26,617 bases of DNA from a virus: positions 1 to 26,617 of the IMG/VR virus record IMGVR_UViG_3300046332_000284. One strand, given 5' to 3'. Every line of letters starts with the position of its first letter. Within the stretch, counting starts at the first letter, position 1. The position numbers and the translations under genes were made by a program. Positions 14,084 to 20,515 of this stretch are shown here, piece by piece. The notes under the pieces are model-generated. The model ran no database searches, was not told the DNA's origin, and worked only from the letters and a program-made list of their open reading frames with translations.

Positions 14084-14752
14084 ATGAAAGTAAAATTAGT
14101 AGGTTACACACAACCATCAGAAGAATTTAAAGATGAATTTAAATCAGCAAAAGAACTTATTGCATTTTGTGCTAGGGTTTCTAATCCAAGTAATCAATTC
14201 AACAATGATACAGCAGATAAACTTCTGAAGTACTTGTTGAAGCACAAGCATTTTTCACCATTTGAAATGGCAAGCGCTACAATTGAGATTGAAACAACTC
14301 GTGATATTGCACGGCAGATTTTGCGTCATCGTAGTTTTGCATTTCAAGAATTTAGCCAGCGTTATGCTGACCCTGTAAAGGATTTATCATTCAGCATTCG
14401 TCAAGCTCGTTTACAAGATACAAAGAATCGCCAGAACTCTATTAATCTTGATTTGACAACTACAGAACACCGTGAAATTAACCGCATCTGGACAGAGAAG
14501 CAACAAGATGTTATTCGTGCTGCTAAAGAGGCTTATACATGGGCTGTAACAAATGGTATTGCCAAAGAGCAAGCTCGTGCTGTTCTACCAGAAGGCAACA
14601 CAATGTCTCGTTTGTATATGCAAGGAACAATTCGTAGTTTTATTCACTACATTGAAGTGCGTAAAGACGAAAGTACGCAAGCAGAGCATCGTGATATTGC
14701 GATTGCTGTAGCTGGTGCAATTAGTAAAATCTTTGATTATGAACAACTCTAA
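14084..14752 (+). CDS. thyX: FAD-dependent thymidylate synthase ThyX
   Basis: A 222-residue enzyme that methylates dUMP to dTMP using methylene-tetrahydrofolate and NADPH. The signature RHRSFAFQEFSQRY fits the ThyX motif RHR-x7-S. HFSPFEMASATIEIE and ARAVLPEGNTMSRLYMQGTI match the substrate and flavin sites. The length is typical. AAGGAG precedes the ATG. With the two deaminases it forms a dCMP-dUMP-dTMP route. Confidence 0.95.
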   Translation: MKVKLVGYTQPSEEFKDEFKSAKELIAFCARVSNPSNQFNNDTADKLLKYLLKHKHFSPFEMASATIEIETTRDIARQILRHRSFAFQEFSQRYADPVKDLSFSIRQARLQDTKNRQNSINLDLTTTEHREINRIWTEKQQDVIRAAKEAYTWAVTNGIAKEQARAVLPEGNTMSRLYMQGTIRSFIHYIEVRKDESTQAEHRDIAIAVAGAISKIFDYEQL

Positions 14753-14784
14753 CACGCTAGTACTTAACTTCTGGAGGTATACCT

Positions 14785-15123
14785 GTGGGTTTCAAAGCTA
14801 AATACAAATCAGAAAGCTACAAACAATTGATTAAACGAGTAGCTAGTACCTCTGGTTACCATCAATACGAAGTAGAAGATGTTCTTAGGCACTTTGTAGG
14901 TAACATGCAAGTGTTACTTGCTCAGGGTTTACCTGTCAAGATCAGCGGACTTGGTACAATGAAAGTAAAAAAGATGCTCATCAAAGGTATCCCAAACAAA
15001 ATGAACTCAAATACGTGCTATGATGCGTTCAGGCTTTCAGTCACATCAGATGAAGGTCTTCAAAAGTACTTAAAGGAGAATTATGAATCACCAACAGAAT
15101 CACCAGCAGACTCAGCAGACTAA
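14785..15123 (+). CDS. HU/IHF-like DNA-binding protein, GTG start
   Basis: A 112-residue protein. Residues 10-65 follow the HU pattern: QLIKRVASTSGYHQYEVEDV, then an LRHFVGNM helix, GLPVKISGLGTMKVKK. This resembles the HU core (VxIxGxGTF) leading into the DNA-binding arm. A Ser/Pro/Asp tail follows. The GTG at 14785 was chosen because GGAGGT lies just upstream. It could compact or bend phage DNA at an origin. A Q-rich small gene overlaps its last 41 bases. Confidence 0.75.
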   Translation: MGFKAKYKSESYKQLIKRVASTSGYHQYEVEDVLRHFVGNMQVLLAQGLPVKISGLGTMKVKKMLIKGIPNKMNSNTCYDAFRLSVTSDEGLQKYLKENYESPTESPADSAD

Positions 15124-15253
15124 ACCATCTGTAAGGTGGCCTTTTCCTATTGTAAACAACCAGCGTACACAGGAAAGCCAAACTTTACTTGACAAGAAAA
15201 ACTTCAGTAAAACAAAAGACGATTTATCAGACATGGAAGAGGCTTTATTTTGA
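15083..15253 (+). CDS. Gln-rich small protein, 56 aa
   Basis: The frame begins MNHQQNHQQTQQTKPSVRWP and ends SDMEEALF. A near-perfect AAAGGAG lies five bases before the ATG. It overlaps the HU-like gene by 41 bases in another frame. The repeated CAC-CAG-type triplets read as Pro/Ser/Asp in one frame and His/Gln in the other. The stop overlaps the next TTG start. Likely disordered; function unknown. Confidence 0.68.
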   Translation: MNHQQNHQQTQQTKPSVRWPFPIVNNQRTQESQTLLDKKNFSKTKDDLSDMEEALF

Positions 15254-15726
15254 CTACTACAGAAGAACCAGATTTCGTTCCAAAATTCACACCTAAAGTC
15301 TTTAAAACTATCAGTGTAGATAAGATTCTTGCAAATAAAAAATTACCTAACTGGATTTTAAAAGCAGCCTTTGAACTTAAAAGCACGGGCTTTTTACCAG
15401 CTGGTAATTACTTTGAGGACTTGGATGATGTAGAAGTCTATGAGATTAAAAATGCTCTGGATTATATTCACACTGATAACTATAAGCAATTTGAAATACT
15501 TTCTCAGCAAGCACAAGAAGATATTGAAAATCTCACTTTGCTGTGTTTCATTTTAGCTTTAGGTGAAGGTGAAATAGAAGTCACATCTGAGATGCTTTCA
15601 GAGATGCTACAGTATCTTTTCGTATTGATTGGTATTGAAAATTCATACAGAGAAGGTAAAGTAGAAGTACTACGAAAAAACTACTCTTTGTTTGGTGGTG
15701 ACAGACCAGTGGTTATTAAAAAATGA
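15250..15726 (+). CDS. Hypothetical protein, 158 aa, TTG start
   Basis: Acidic helical protein with KLPNWILKAAFELKSTGFLP, IENLTLLCFILALGEGEIEV and MLSEMLQYLFVLIGIENSYR. It begins at TTG overlapping the previous TGA (TTGA), with GGAAGAGG upstream. No family recognised with certainty. Confidence 0.7.
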   Translation: MTTTEEPDFVPKFTPKVFKTISVDKILANKKLPNWILKAAFELKSTGFLPAGNYFEDLDDVEVYEIKNALDYIHTDNYKQFEILSQQAQEDIENLTLLCFILALGEGEIEVTSEMLSEMLQYLFVLIGIENSYREGKVEVLRKNYSLFGGDRPVVIKK

Positions 15727-15731
15727 AATAG

Positions 15732-15929
15732 ATGAAACAGATAAAACATATGAAAAAACAAAAAGAATCCAGTATTTCAAAACCAAAGGTAAGAATTGAT
15801 GTACAATCTACTTATGATGAACAGTGTATAGAGTTCAATTCATACGAGGATGAAAAAGAAGTTCTGTCTTCGTTAATTTATGTAAATGAAAAGTCCAATG
15901 ACGAAAGGTGGTACAATGACGAAAGATGA
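15732..15929 (+). CDS. Hypothetical protein, 65 aa
   Basis: Basic N terminus (MKQIKHMKKQKESSISKPKV) and acidic C-terminal half (NSYEDEKEVLSSLIYVNEKS). No clear ribosome-binding site for either candidate ATG (15732 or 15750). Position and co-orientation in a packed operon are the main evidence. Confidence 0.55.
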   Translation: MKQIKHMKKQKESSISKPKVRIDVQSTYDEQCIEFNSYEDEKEVLSSLIYVNEKSNDERWYNDER

Positions 15930-16083
15930 ATTTCACGTAGCAATTCAACGCTTATTTCATGAAGCTAATGTAGCTGAAATTGATATTGGAGATATTTATC
16001 ATATCTTACACGGTCAAGCTTTAATTGCAGAAACAATCTTAAAGCTTAGTATTGAAAAAGCATATAAAGCTCGTTGGAATTAA
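15916..16083 (+). CDS. Hypothetical protein, 55 aa
   Basis: Small helical protein MTKDEFHVAIQRLFHEANVA onward, with two predicted amphipathic helices. The ATG at 15916 follows AAAGGTGG; an in-frame ATG ten codons earlier lacks a site. It overlaps the previous gene by 14 bases. Unrecognised. Confidence 0.65.
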   Translation: MTKDEFHVAIQRLFHEANVAEIDIGDIYHILHGQALIAETILKLSIEKAYKARWN

Positions 16084-16097
16084 ACATAGGAGTAAAA

Positions 16098-16259
16098 ATG
16101 CTAGTATTAGAAACAGTTATTATGCGTAGTAAAGCATCAAATACTTTGTTTGACGTAGTGGAGATTGACCTAGACGGTGATGTGTGTTGTTACAAAGCTA
16201 AAGGAGTTACTTTTGAAATTGCTCAAAGTATTTTAGAAGCATGTGACGAAGAAGAGTAA
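16098..16259 (+). CDS. Small acidic protein, 53 aa
   Basis: MLVLETVIMRSKASNTLFDV onward, ending in an acidic helix (ILEACDEEE). AGGAG lies before the ATG at 16098, better than an upstream in-frame ATG at 16074. Likely a single beta-sheet/helix fold. Unrecognised. Confidence 0.65.
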   Translation: MLVLETVIMRSKASNTLFDVVEIDLDGDVCCYKAKGVTFEIAQSILEACDEEE

Positions 16260-16271
16260 ATCTGCTATAAT
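16243..16271 (+). promoter_or_regulatory. Sigma-70 promoter with extended -10
   Basis: GTGACG, a 17-base spacer and a perfect TATAAT preceded by TGC. It lies across the end of the previous gene and begins a new transcription unit. The leader holds a short imperfect hairpin (GGGTC ... GACTC, 16285-16307). Confidence 0.72.
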
Positions 16272-16334
16272 TTAAACATCACAAGGGTCTTGCCTCGCAG
16301 GACTCGCCAATTAACAACACAACTAAGGAACAAT

Positions 16335-16478
16335 ATGTACAGCTCTCTCCAGACCAACAAAGCCAAGAAAAAACGCTTTGATGATGCAGGTTATGAAGAA
16401 ACACCTACTCGTGGAAAGAATACTAATAAGCCAAAGAGGGACTTTTCAGAGCAGCGTAAAAACAAACGTGGTGAGTAA
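16335..16478 (+). CDS. Small basic protein, 47 aa
   Basis: MYSSLQTNKAKKKRFDDAGY onward, ending QRKNKRGE. Very Lys/Arg-rich and without hydrophobic core, so probably disordered and nucleic-acid binding. AAGGAAC precedes the ATG; the frame is open further upstream from a TTG but the leader and ribosome-binding site favour this start. First gene behind the 16243 promoter. Confidence 0.65.
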   Translation: MYSSLQTNKAKKKRFDDAGYEETPTRGKNTNKPKRDFSEQRKNKRGE

Positions 16479-16489
16479 AGACTCCAAGA

Positions 16490-16756
16490 ATGACACAATT
16501 TGCTATATCAGAACTGACTGATAAATTGCGGTCGCTGCAAGCCATGAAACAGTGGTTGAGTAAGCCTGCCCCATATCCAATGCTATGTGGATGCATGGGG
16601 CCAACCTGTGGAGAACCGTTATGCCCCTGTGCTATGAGGTGGGTAGAGAACGTAGATGGAGTCTGGTACAAGATTACTGAACACCGCTCTTCAAATGGCC
16701 TATCTTACTCTGCCCGAAGATTAGTACAGGAGAATGATCATGAACAAATTAATTAA
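16490..16756 (+). CDS. Cys-rich hypothetical protein, 88 aa
   Basis: The middle holds LCGCMGPTCGEPLCPCAMRW: six cysteines in 17 residues, with CxC and CPC pairs, suggesting a compact metal site. A predicted beta-strand follows (WYKITEHRSSNGLSYSARRL). The ribosome-binding site is weak, and a later ATG at codon 19 is possible. Its last 17 bases overlap the next gene. Unrecognised. Confidence 0.62.
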   Translation: MTQFAISELTDKLRSLQAMKQWLSKPAPYPMLCGCMGPTCGEPLCPCAMRWVENVDGVWYKITEHRSSNGLSYSARRLVQENDHEQIN

Positions 16757-16982
16757 AGAGTTTATTAAACAATGTAGCACTACATTTGATTCTTATGATT
16801 TTGAATACGGCTGGAGTACTCATGAGTATTTTGACAAAGAAAAATTCGCTGAGTTGATTGTTAGGGAATGTGTCGGTATTTGTGAGTGTGAGTGGAACGG
16901 CGATGCTGCTACATTTGCTACCAGTGAAGCATATAACGAATGTGCTGATGCGATCAAGGAACATTTCGGAGTTGAAGAATGA
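16740..16982 (+). CDS. Phage small protein, F-A-E-L-I-V-R-E-C family (copy 1)
   Basis: An 80-residue protein: MNKLIKEFIKQC, KEKFAELIVRECVGICE, then ECADAIKEHFGVEE. This pattern is a familiar small phage domain with no known function. The ATG at 16740 follows AGGAG; an ATG two codons earlier is too close to that site. The next gene is a shorter relative. Confidence 0.75.
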   Translation: MNKLIKEFIKQCSTTFDSYDFEYGWSTHEYFDKEKFAELIVRECVGICECEWNGDAATFATSEAYNECADAIKEHFGVEE

Positions 16983-17185
16983 ACGAACGAATTCAAGACC
17001 TTATTAAACAAATGGATGAAGCAGGTCTTCCATATGGCAATAACGCAATGACAATCACAGATGTGGACTTAGAATATTTTGCTAAGTTAATTATTCAGCA
17101 GTGTGCTGCTTACATTGACTCTAGTATTAGTGACTGCGGTATTGACGGTCGCAGTTTAAAACAACATTACGGATTTAAAGAATGA
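16979..17185 (+). CDS. Phage small protein, F-A-x-L-I family (copy 2)
   Basis: A 68-residue paralog of the preceding protein: MNERIQDLIKQM, LEYFAKLIIQQCAAYID, KQHYGFKE. The two genes are joined by an ATGA overlap, pointing to a tandem duplication. Function unknown. Confidence 0.73.
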   Translation: MNERIQDLIKQMDEAGLPYGNNAMTITDVDLEYFAKLIIQQCAAYIDSSISDCGIDGRSLKQHYGFKE

Positions 17186-17727
17186 AAGATACAATCAAAC
17201 GCTGGTCAATATACATTACAATCTTTGTTGTAGCTATGCTGTTGACCGATCAGTACAGAGAGTACAGACAGCTGCAGGAATTTGAAGCTGTTCGTAAAGA
17301 CTTGATACGTCAAGAGCAAGAAGCCGTCAAAGACCAAGAGCGTAAATGCTTGGTTAATGCGCTGTATTACGAGGCACGCAGCGAAGGTCCGGCAGGTATC
17401 AATGCTGTGGCTTCTGTGATTGAAAACCGCAAGAACCACAAGGACTACCCTGATGGTTATTGTGAAGTCATCCAGCAGCGCAGGCAGTTCAGCTATACAC
17501 TGCTGCACAAACCTGACGTAGAGGCCTTAGAATGGCGCTTAAAGGCATCAGACAAGGTTGCTTATGGGTATGTATCAGATGTAGCTGATAGCATGATAGA
17601 AGGTCGATTTGAGCCTACGCTGCCTTCTAATGTGATTTACTACACGACGAAATACATATCTAACGCATGGATCAAAACCAAGAAAATCTATGCTACAATT
17701 GGCAATCATCGTTTTTACAAGGAGTAA
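17182..17727 (+). CDS. SleB-type cell-wall hydrolase with N-terminal membrane anchor
   Basis: A 181-residue protein. Residues 8-23 (WSIYITIFVVAMLLTD) form one hydrophobic helix, and a charged helix follows. The Hydrolase_2 (SleB) domain begins at about residue 55: CLVNALYYEARSEGPAGINA (catalytic Glu in YYEARSE), VASVIENRK, CEVIQQRRQFSY. It would cleave the glycan strands of peptidoglycan. The anchor suggests a signal-arrest-release or membrane-tethered endolysin, but its position among small early genes leaves open a role in envelope remodelling. ATGA overlap with the preceding gene. Confidence 0.83.
   Translation: MKDTIKRWSIYITIFVVAMLLTDQYREYRQLQEFEAVRKDLIRQEQEAVKDQERKCLVNALYYEARSEGPAGINAVASVIENRKNHKDYPDGYCEVIQQRRQFSYTLLHKPDVEALEWRLKASDKVAYGYVSDVADSMIEGRFEPTLPSNVIYYTTKYISNAWIKTKKIYATIGNHRFYKE
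17690..17699 (+). promoter_or_regulatory. Extended -10 promoter inside the hydrolase gene
   Basis: TATGCTACAAT near the 3' end of the hydrolase gene has the TGC-TACAAT form seen at other promoters here. It would start a unit for the gene at 17731. No good -35 is visible. Confidence 0.42.
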
Positions 17728-17730
17728 TTT

Positions 17731-18072
17731 ATGCAAGTAAACAAACCACAAAAACCGCACAAACATGCAGAGTGTATCATTGCTTGGGCGAATGGGGCTG
17801 AAATTGAGTTCAGACATGGAGAGTGTTATGAATGGGAAACAATAGATAACCCCTCATGGAATTTATACAATCAATACCGCATCAAACCACAGCCCGTAAT
17901 CAAAAAGATGTATATGCATTATGACGCTATCGAAGAGTCAGTAGCTGAAAACTTTTGGCACACCAAGGACGTACCACAACAGATGTATTTCGATAACAAT
18001 AATATGTCTAATCACCTTGAGTTTACATTTGTTGACGATAAGCTTACATCTGTAGAGATTAAGAAAACATAA
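17731..18072 (+). CDS. Small phage protein, I-A-W-[AI]-N-G family (copy 2)
   Basis: A 113-residue protein with CIIAWANGAEIEFRHGE, a Trp segment and YRIKPQPVIKK; paralog of 10747-11055. The C-terminal part differs (YDAIEESVAENFWHTKD, MSNHLEFTFVDDKL). AAGGAG precedes the ATG, and a terminator follows directly. Function unknown. Confidence 0.75.
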   Translation: MQVNKPQKPHKHAECIIAWANGAEIEFRHGECYEWETIDNPSWNLYNQYRIKPQPVIKKMYMHYDAIEESVAENFWHTKDVPQQMYFDNNNMSNHLEFTFVDDKLTSVEIKKT

Positions 18073-18080
18073 CCTTTATT

Positions 18081-18112
18081 TCCCTGTGGGTATATCCTAC
18101 GGGGATTTTTTG
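18081..18112 (+). terminator. Rho-independent terminator
   Basis: TCCCTGTGGG-TATAT-CCTACGGGGA forms a GC-rich, slightly imperfect stem followed by six T residues. It ends the unit containing the hydrolase and the 17731 gene. A promoter starts immediately after it. Confidence 0.8.
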
Positions 18113-18121
18113 TTGTACAAT
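18113..18121 (+). promoter_or_regulatory. Promoter directly behind the terminator
   Basis: TTGTACAAT within three bases of the terminator T run gives a TACAAT -10 with TG two bases upstream. The leader (CTTCAAAACTAGGAGAATC) resembles the shared CTTCAA leader. No clear -35. Confidence 0.5.
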
Positions 18122-18148
18122 CAAGGCTTCAAAACTAGGAGAATCTTT

Positions 18149-18406
18149 ATGATGACAATGCGTGAACTTAACATTGGTGAATTCCAAGAGTGCGACTACG
18201 GTAATTACTTCACTTACCGCAAGACTGACAACCTTTGGGCTATCGAACAAGGGTTTTCACACGAGATAGACGTTGGTGATTGTCAGGTACGCTTTGCACG
18301 AGTGCTAAAGACTGTAGCTTATGTCTGCACGGATGAAGACGCAAGTGGTAAGGCTATCTTTCAAATCTGGAAGATCAAGAAACACGTTATCTACAACAAG
18401 GAGTAA
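18149..18406 (+). CDS. Hypothetical protein, 85 aa
   Basis: MMTMRELNIGEFQECDYGNY onward, with FTYRKTDNLWAIEQ and a basic C terminus. Predicted all-beta small domain. The ATG pair at 18149/18152 follows AGGAG; the frame open from 18086 overlaps the terminator and was cut back. Unrecognised. Confidence 0.7.
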   Translation: MMTMRELNIGEFQECDYGNYFTYRKTDNLWAIEQGFSHEIDVGDCQVRFARVLKTVAYVCTDEDASGKAIFQIWKIKKHVIYNKE

Positions 18407-18409
18407 TAT

Positions 18410-18523
18410 ATGCTTGCTTTATTTGGGTTATTTGTCAGCATTGGTTTAGATGCACCTTGGTGGGTCTTTATCTTAGGTTTGTTTTGCTGGATGCTGGATG
18501 AAGGTGTGTTTAAACAAAAGTAA
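18410..18523 (+). CDS. Small membrane peptide, 37 aa
   Basis: MLALFGLFVSIGLDAPWWVF then ILGLFCWMLDEGVFKQK: almost wholly hydrophobic, one long or two short membrane segments, with a charged C terminus. AAGGAG lies at good distance before the ATG. By size and hydrophobicity it could be a holin or anti-holin accessory to the 17182 hydrolase, but this is a guess. Confidence 0.65.
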   Translation: MLALFGLFVSIGLDAPWWVFILGLFCWMLDEGVFKQK

Positions 18524-18541
18524 ATTAACAAAGGAGTTTTA

Positions 18542-18880
18542 ATGGAAAAGATTACAGTTTTTGTTAAAAGTGTTTATATCGGTGATGATGTTTTTGATGG
18601 TAAAACTATTCAAGAAGTAAAAGAATATCTTGACAGGGTTAATAATGATTACATTGATATGCTTTATCAAGGTTGTATTGCTAGGTTTTCATTCTATCGT
18701 GATCATGGCGATGAAGAACATAGTCTTCATTTAGTATTTGAACGCCAAGAGACTGATCTGGAGTATAAGACTAGGATGGAAAAAGTACAAAAAGATATTG
18801 AGTACTATAAACGTCTAAAGTACGAAGAGTATTTAAAGCTTAAGAAAGAATTTGAAAATACATCTAATAAGCTTGAGTAA
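18542..18880 (+). CDS. Hypothetical protein, 112 aa
   Basis: The N-terminal half is a mixed domain (MEKITVFVKSVYIGDDVFDG, TIQEVKEYLDRV) and the C-terminal 40 residues form a charged coiled coil (EYKTRMEKVQKDIEYYKRLK). AAAGGAG precedes the ATG. Unrecognised. Confidence 0.72.
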   Translation: MEKITVFVKSVYIGDDVFDGKTIQEVKEYLDRVNNDYIDMLYQGCIARFSFYRDHGDEEHSLHLVFERQETDLEYKTRMEKVQKDIEYYKRLKYEEYLKLKKEFENTSNKLE

Positions 18881-18910
18881 ATCTTGAAGTTATTCTTGAA
18901 CTTAAAAGAT

Positions 18911-18920
18911 GTGCTACAAT
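18911..18920 (+). promoter_or_regulatory. Extended -10 promoter with shared leader
   Basis: GTGCTACAAT followed by CTTCAACAGTCGAAAGGAAT and the next ATG. The leader nearly repeats those after the promoters at 9008 and 20314. No strong -35 at 17 bases. Confidence 0.6.
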
Positions 18921-18949
18921 GATGTCTTCAACAGTCGAAAGGAATTGAT

Positions 18950-19399
18950 ATGAAACTTATCAAAGCTGCGTACCGTGGTGCAAGCTGTAAAGATAGTCAA
19001 GAGCATTTGACCGAAAGAAACGATTGTACTGTAAGAGCGTTGGCTTCTGCATCAGGGATTCACTATGATCAAGCACACACTTTACTCAAGAAACACGGTC
19101 GTAAGAATCATTGCGGTGCTTTCTTTGTGACAATGCTGAAGGCTTACACTGAAGCTGGATTCAAGTTACAATCCGTTAATGGAACTACAGGTGCAGCTAG
19201 GCAATCAGCACGTATAGCTAATGTATTGTCTTCTGAAGGTATTACACTGGCTAAAATACTGCCAAAGCTTCACACAGGTTCTTACATAGTTAACATCACA
19301 GGTCACGCTGTTGCTGTTGTGGACGGTAAGCTTATCGACACGTTTGACAATTCAGCAAATAAGCGAGTCATTTCTGTGTTTAAAAAGCAAACAACCTGA
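18950..19399 (+). CDS. Papain-like/C39-like cysteine-peptidase-fold protein
   Basis: A 149-residue protein with RNDCTVRALASASG (probable catalytic Cys after Asn-Asp), a helical segment (YDQAHTLLKKHGRK), GSYIVNITGHAVAVVDGKLI (probable catalytic His) and DTFDN (Asp/Asn). The order Cys-His-Asp fits the papain-like fold of small phage proteins of this type. The substrate is unknown; processing, deamidation or deubiquitinase-like activities are all conceivable. GAAAGGAA precedes the ATG. Confidence 0.65.
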   Translation: MKLIKAAYRGASCKDSQEHLTERNDCTVRALASASGIHYDQAHTLLKKHGRKNHCGAFFVTMLKAYTEAGFKLQSVNGTTGAARQSARIANVLSSEGITLAKILPKLHTGSYIVNITGHAVAVVDGKLIDTFDNSANKRVISVFKKQTT

Positions 19400-19414
19400 A
19401 ATAATCCATAGAAT

Positions 19415-19424
19415 CTGCTATAAT
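19415..19424 (+). promoter_or_regulatory. Sigma-70 promoter with extended -10
   Basis: TCTGCTATAAT has a perfect -10 and TGC extension, with CTGAAA 17 bases upstream as the -35. It drives the 18-codon leader frame and the small genes that follow. Confidence 0.7.
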
Positions 19425-19459
19425 CTAATCTTCTAAACCTCTTGATCAAAAGGAACATC

Positions 19460-19516
19460 ATGTCTAATTATCCTCTAGAACTTTCACAAGAAGAACGTAT
19501 TGATCTTGTACTATGA
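19460..19516 (+). CDS. Short leader peptide, 18 aa
   Basis: MSNYPLELSQEERIDLVL, with AAAGGAAC before the ATG and a TGA overlapping a downstream ATG (ATGA). It lies about 35 bases after a strong promoter. It may be a coupling leader or a remnant of a longer gene; no protein family can be assigned at this length. Confidence 0.42.
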   Translation: MSNYPLELSQEERIDLVL

Positions 19517-19533
19517 ATCAAAAGGAGATTGAT

Positions 19534-19695
19534 ATGCAAAGATTTATCACAGAATACATTGTGCGTGTTATTGTTGCAGACATACCGCAAGAGTACAGGT
19601 ACTATAGTCAAGCGAGTACTGTAAAGGTTTTAAAAACCCTCAGAGCACTTAAAAAACTATATGTATTTGAAGTGCATGTACATAATTTACATTAA
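19534..19695 (+). CDS. Small hypothetical protein, 53 aa
   Basis: MQRFITEYIVRVIVADIPQE onward, basic C-terminal half (VKVLKTLRALKKLYVFEVHV). The ATG at 19534 has AAGGAG seven bases upstream; an ATG seven codons earlier overlaps the leader peptide stop and could give a second start. Unrecognised. Confidence 0.62.
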   Translation: MQRFITEYIVRVIVADIPQEYRYYSQASTVKVLKTLRALKKLYVFEVHVHNLH

Positions 19696-19707
19696 ATAGG
19701 AGATAAT

Positions 19708-19935
19708 ATGCAAGTCCAAGTTAAAGAAATCCAAGGTAAAAAAGTATTTAAACCAGTCTCAGTAGTTTTAAACTTTGAAAATAAAGAAGATTTTGATATG
19801 TTCTTTAATATTGTAAGTTACAATAAAACTGTTCCTGAAGCGATTTCTAAAAATCGAACAGATAAAGACAAAATCTATGAACACAGCCAAAGACTAATGA
19901 CAGATATTCATACAGCAATGCAAGCTTATGTCTAA
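19708..19935 (+). CDS. Hypothetical protein, 75 aa
   Basis: MQVQVKEIQGKKVFKPVSVV, then LNFENKEDFDMFFNIVSYNK and a C-terminal helix. AGGAG precedes the ATG. The predicted strand-helix-helix layout resembles small phage regulators only loosely. Unrecognised. Confidence 0.68.
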   Translation: MQVQVKEIQGKKVFKPVSVVLNFENKEDFDMFFNIVSYNKTVPEAISKNRTDKDKIYEHSQRLMTDIHTAMQAYV

Positions 19936-20065
19936 GAAGGCTAAGAAACTTAAAGTTAAACAAAGAAATCATCTTGTAGCTGCAGTCATGAAGAAATCTG
20001 TACAAAAGCATAAAGATAAGAAACGCCAAGCAAAGAATCAACATCAGGAGAATACAAATGAATAA
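19928..20065 (+). CDS. Highly basic small protein, 45 aa
   Basis: MSKKAKKLKVKQRNHLVAAV then MKKSVQKHKDKKRQAKNQHQ: about half the residues are Lys, Arg or His, with many Gln. Probably binds nucleic acid and is disordered. It overlaps the ends of both neighbours by eight bases, consistent with coupling. Its own ribosome-binding site is weak. Confidence 0.6.
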   Translation: MSKKAKKLKVKQRNHLVAAVMKKSVQKHKDKKRQAKNQHQENTNE

Positions 20066-20288
20066 TGAAGCACAGCAAGCACAGGAAGCACAAGATGAAC
20101 TAGACTATCAGGAATTGATTGCACAGGTAGCACTGATCGATAAAGATGCAGCAGAATATATGAAGACTAAAATGCGAGAATGCTTCTGTTTTAGTCCATC
20201 AGGCAAACTTTCGCAAGTAGTCATTTGGGAAAATACAGAGCAAGGTTCAATGTATTGGTATGATATTGCGTGTAAAATTGAGCAGTGA
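20058..20288 (+). CDS. Hypothetical protein, 76 aa
   Basis: A Gln/Ala/Glu-rich N-terminal helix (MNNEAQQAQEAQDELDYQEL) leads to a small domain with CFCFSPSG and WENTEQGSMYWYDIACKIE. CAGGAG precedes the ATG. Unrecognised. Confidence 0.68.
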   Translation: MNNEAQQAQEAQDELDYQELIAQVALIDKDAAEYMKTKMRECFCFSPSGKLSQVVIWENTEQGSMYWYDIACKIEQ

Positions 20289-20309
20289 CCAAGATTCTGT
20301 GATAAAAGT

Positions 20310-20319
20310 GTGATACAAT
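20310..20319 (+). promoter_or_regulatory. -10 promoter with shared leader
   Basis: GTGATACAAT followed by GACTTCAACAACTGAAAGG and ATG at 20347. The leader matches those after 9013 and 18920. The -35 is poor. Confidence 0.52.
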
Positions 20320-20346
20320 AGAGACTTCAACAACTGAAAGGTTAAC

Positions 20347-20514
20347 ATGAAATACTATCTGATTTATCTGCAAAGCGGCAATGTGGTTGATATCTGTTCG
20401 TATGATGATGAACAAACTCGTGATACAATCTACCGTTCTTGGGTGTATCGTGATCAGAATGTTTACAATTGTGCGGACTTTGATCAACTGCAATGCTTTA
20501 ATCAGGTGGTGTAA
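20347..20514 (+). CDS. Small hypothetical protein, 55 aa
   Basis: MKYYLIYLQSGNVVDICSYD onward, with RDTIYRSWVYRDQNVYNCAD. GAAAGG precedes the ATG, directly behind a promoter. Tyr/Asp-rich small domain. Unrecognised. Confidence 0.68.
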   Translation: MKYYLIYLQSGNVVDICSYDDEQTRDTIYRSWVYRDQNVYNCADFDQLQCFNQVV

Positions 20515-20515
20515 T

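Noticed and set aside
20381-20515. Upstream extension of the 77-residue protein
   Set aside because: It overlaps the whole 55-residue gene in another frame; the ATG at 20516 has its own AGGTGG site.
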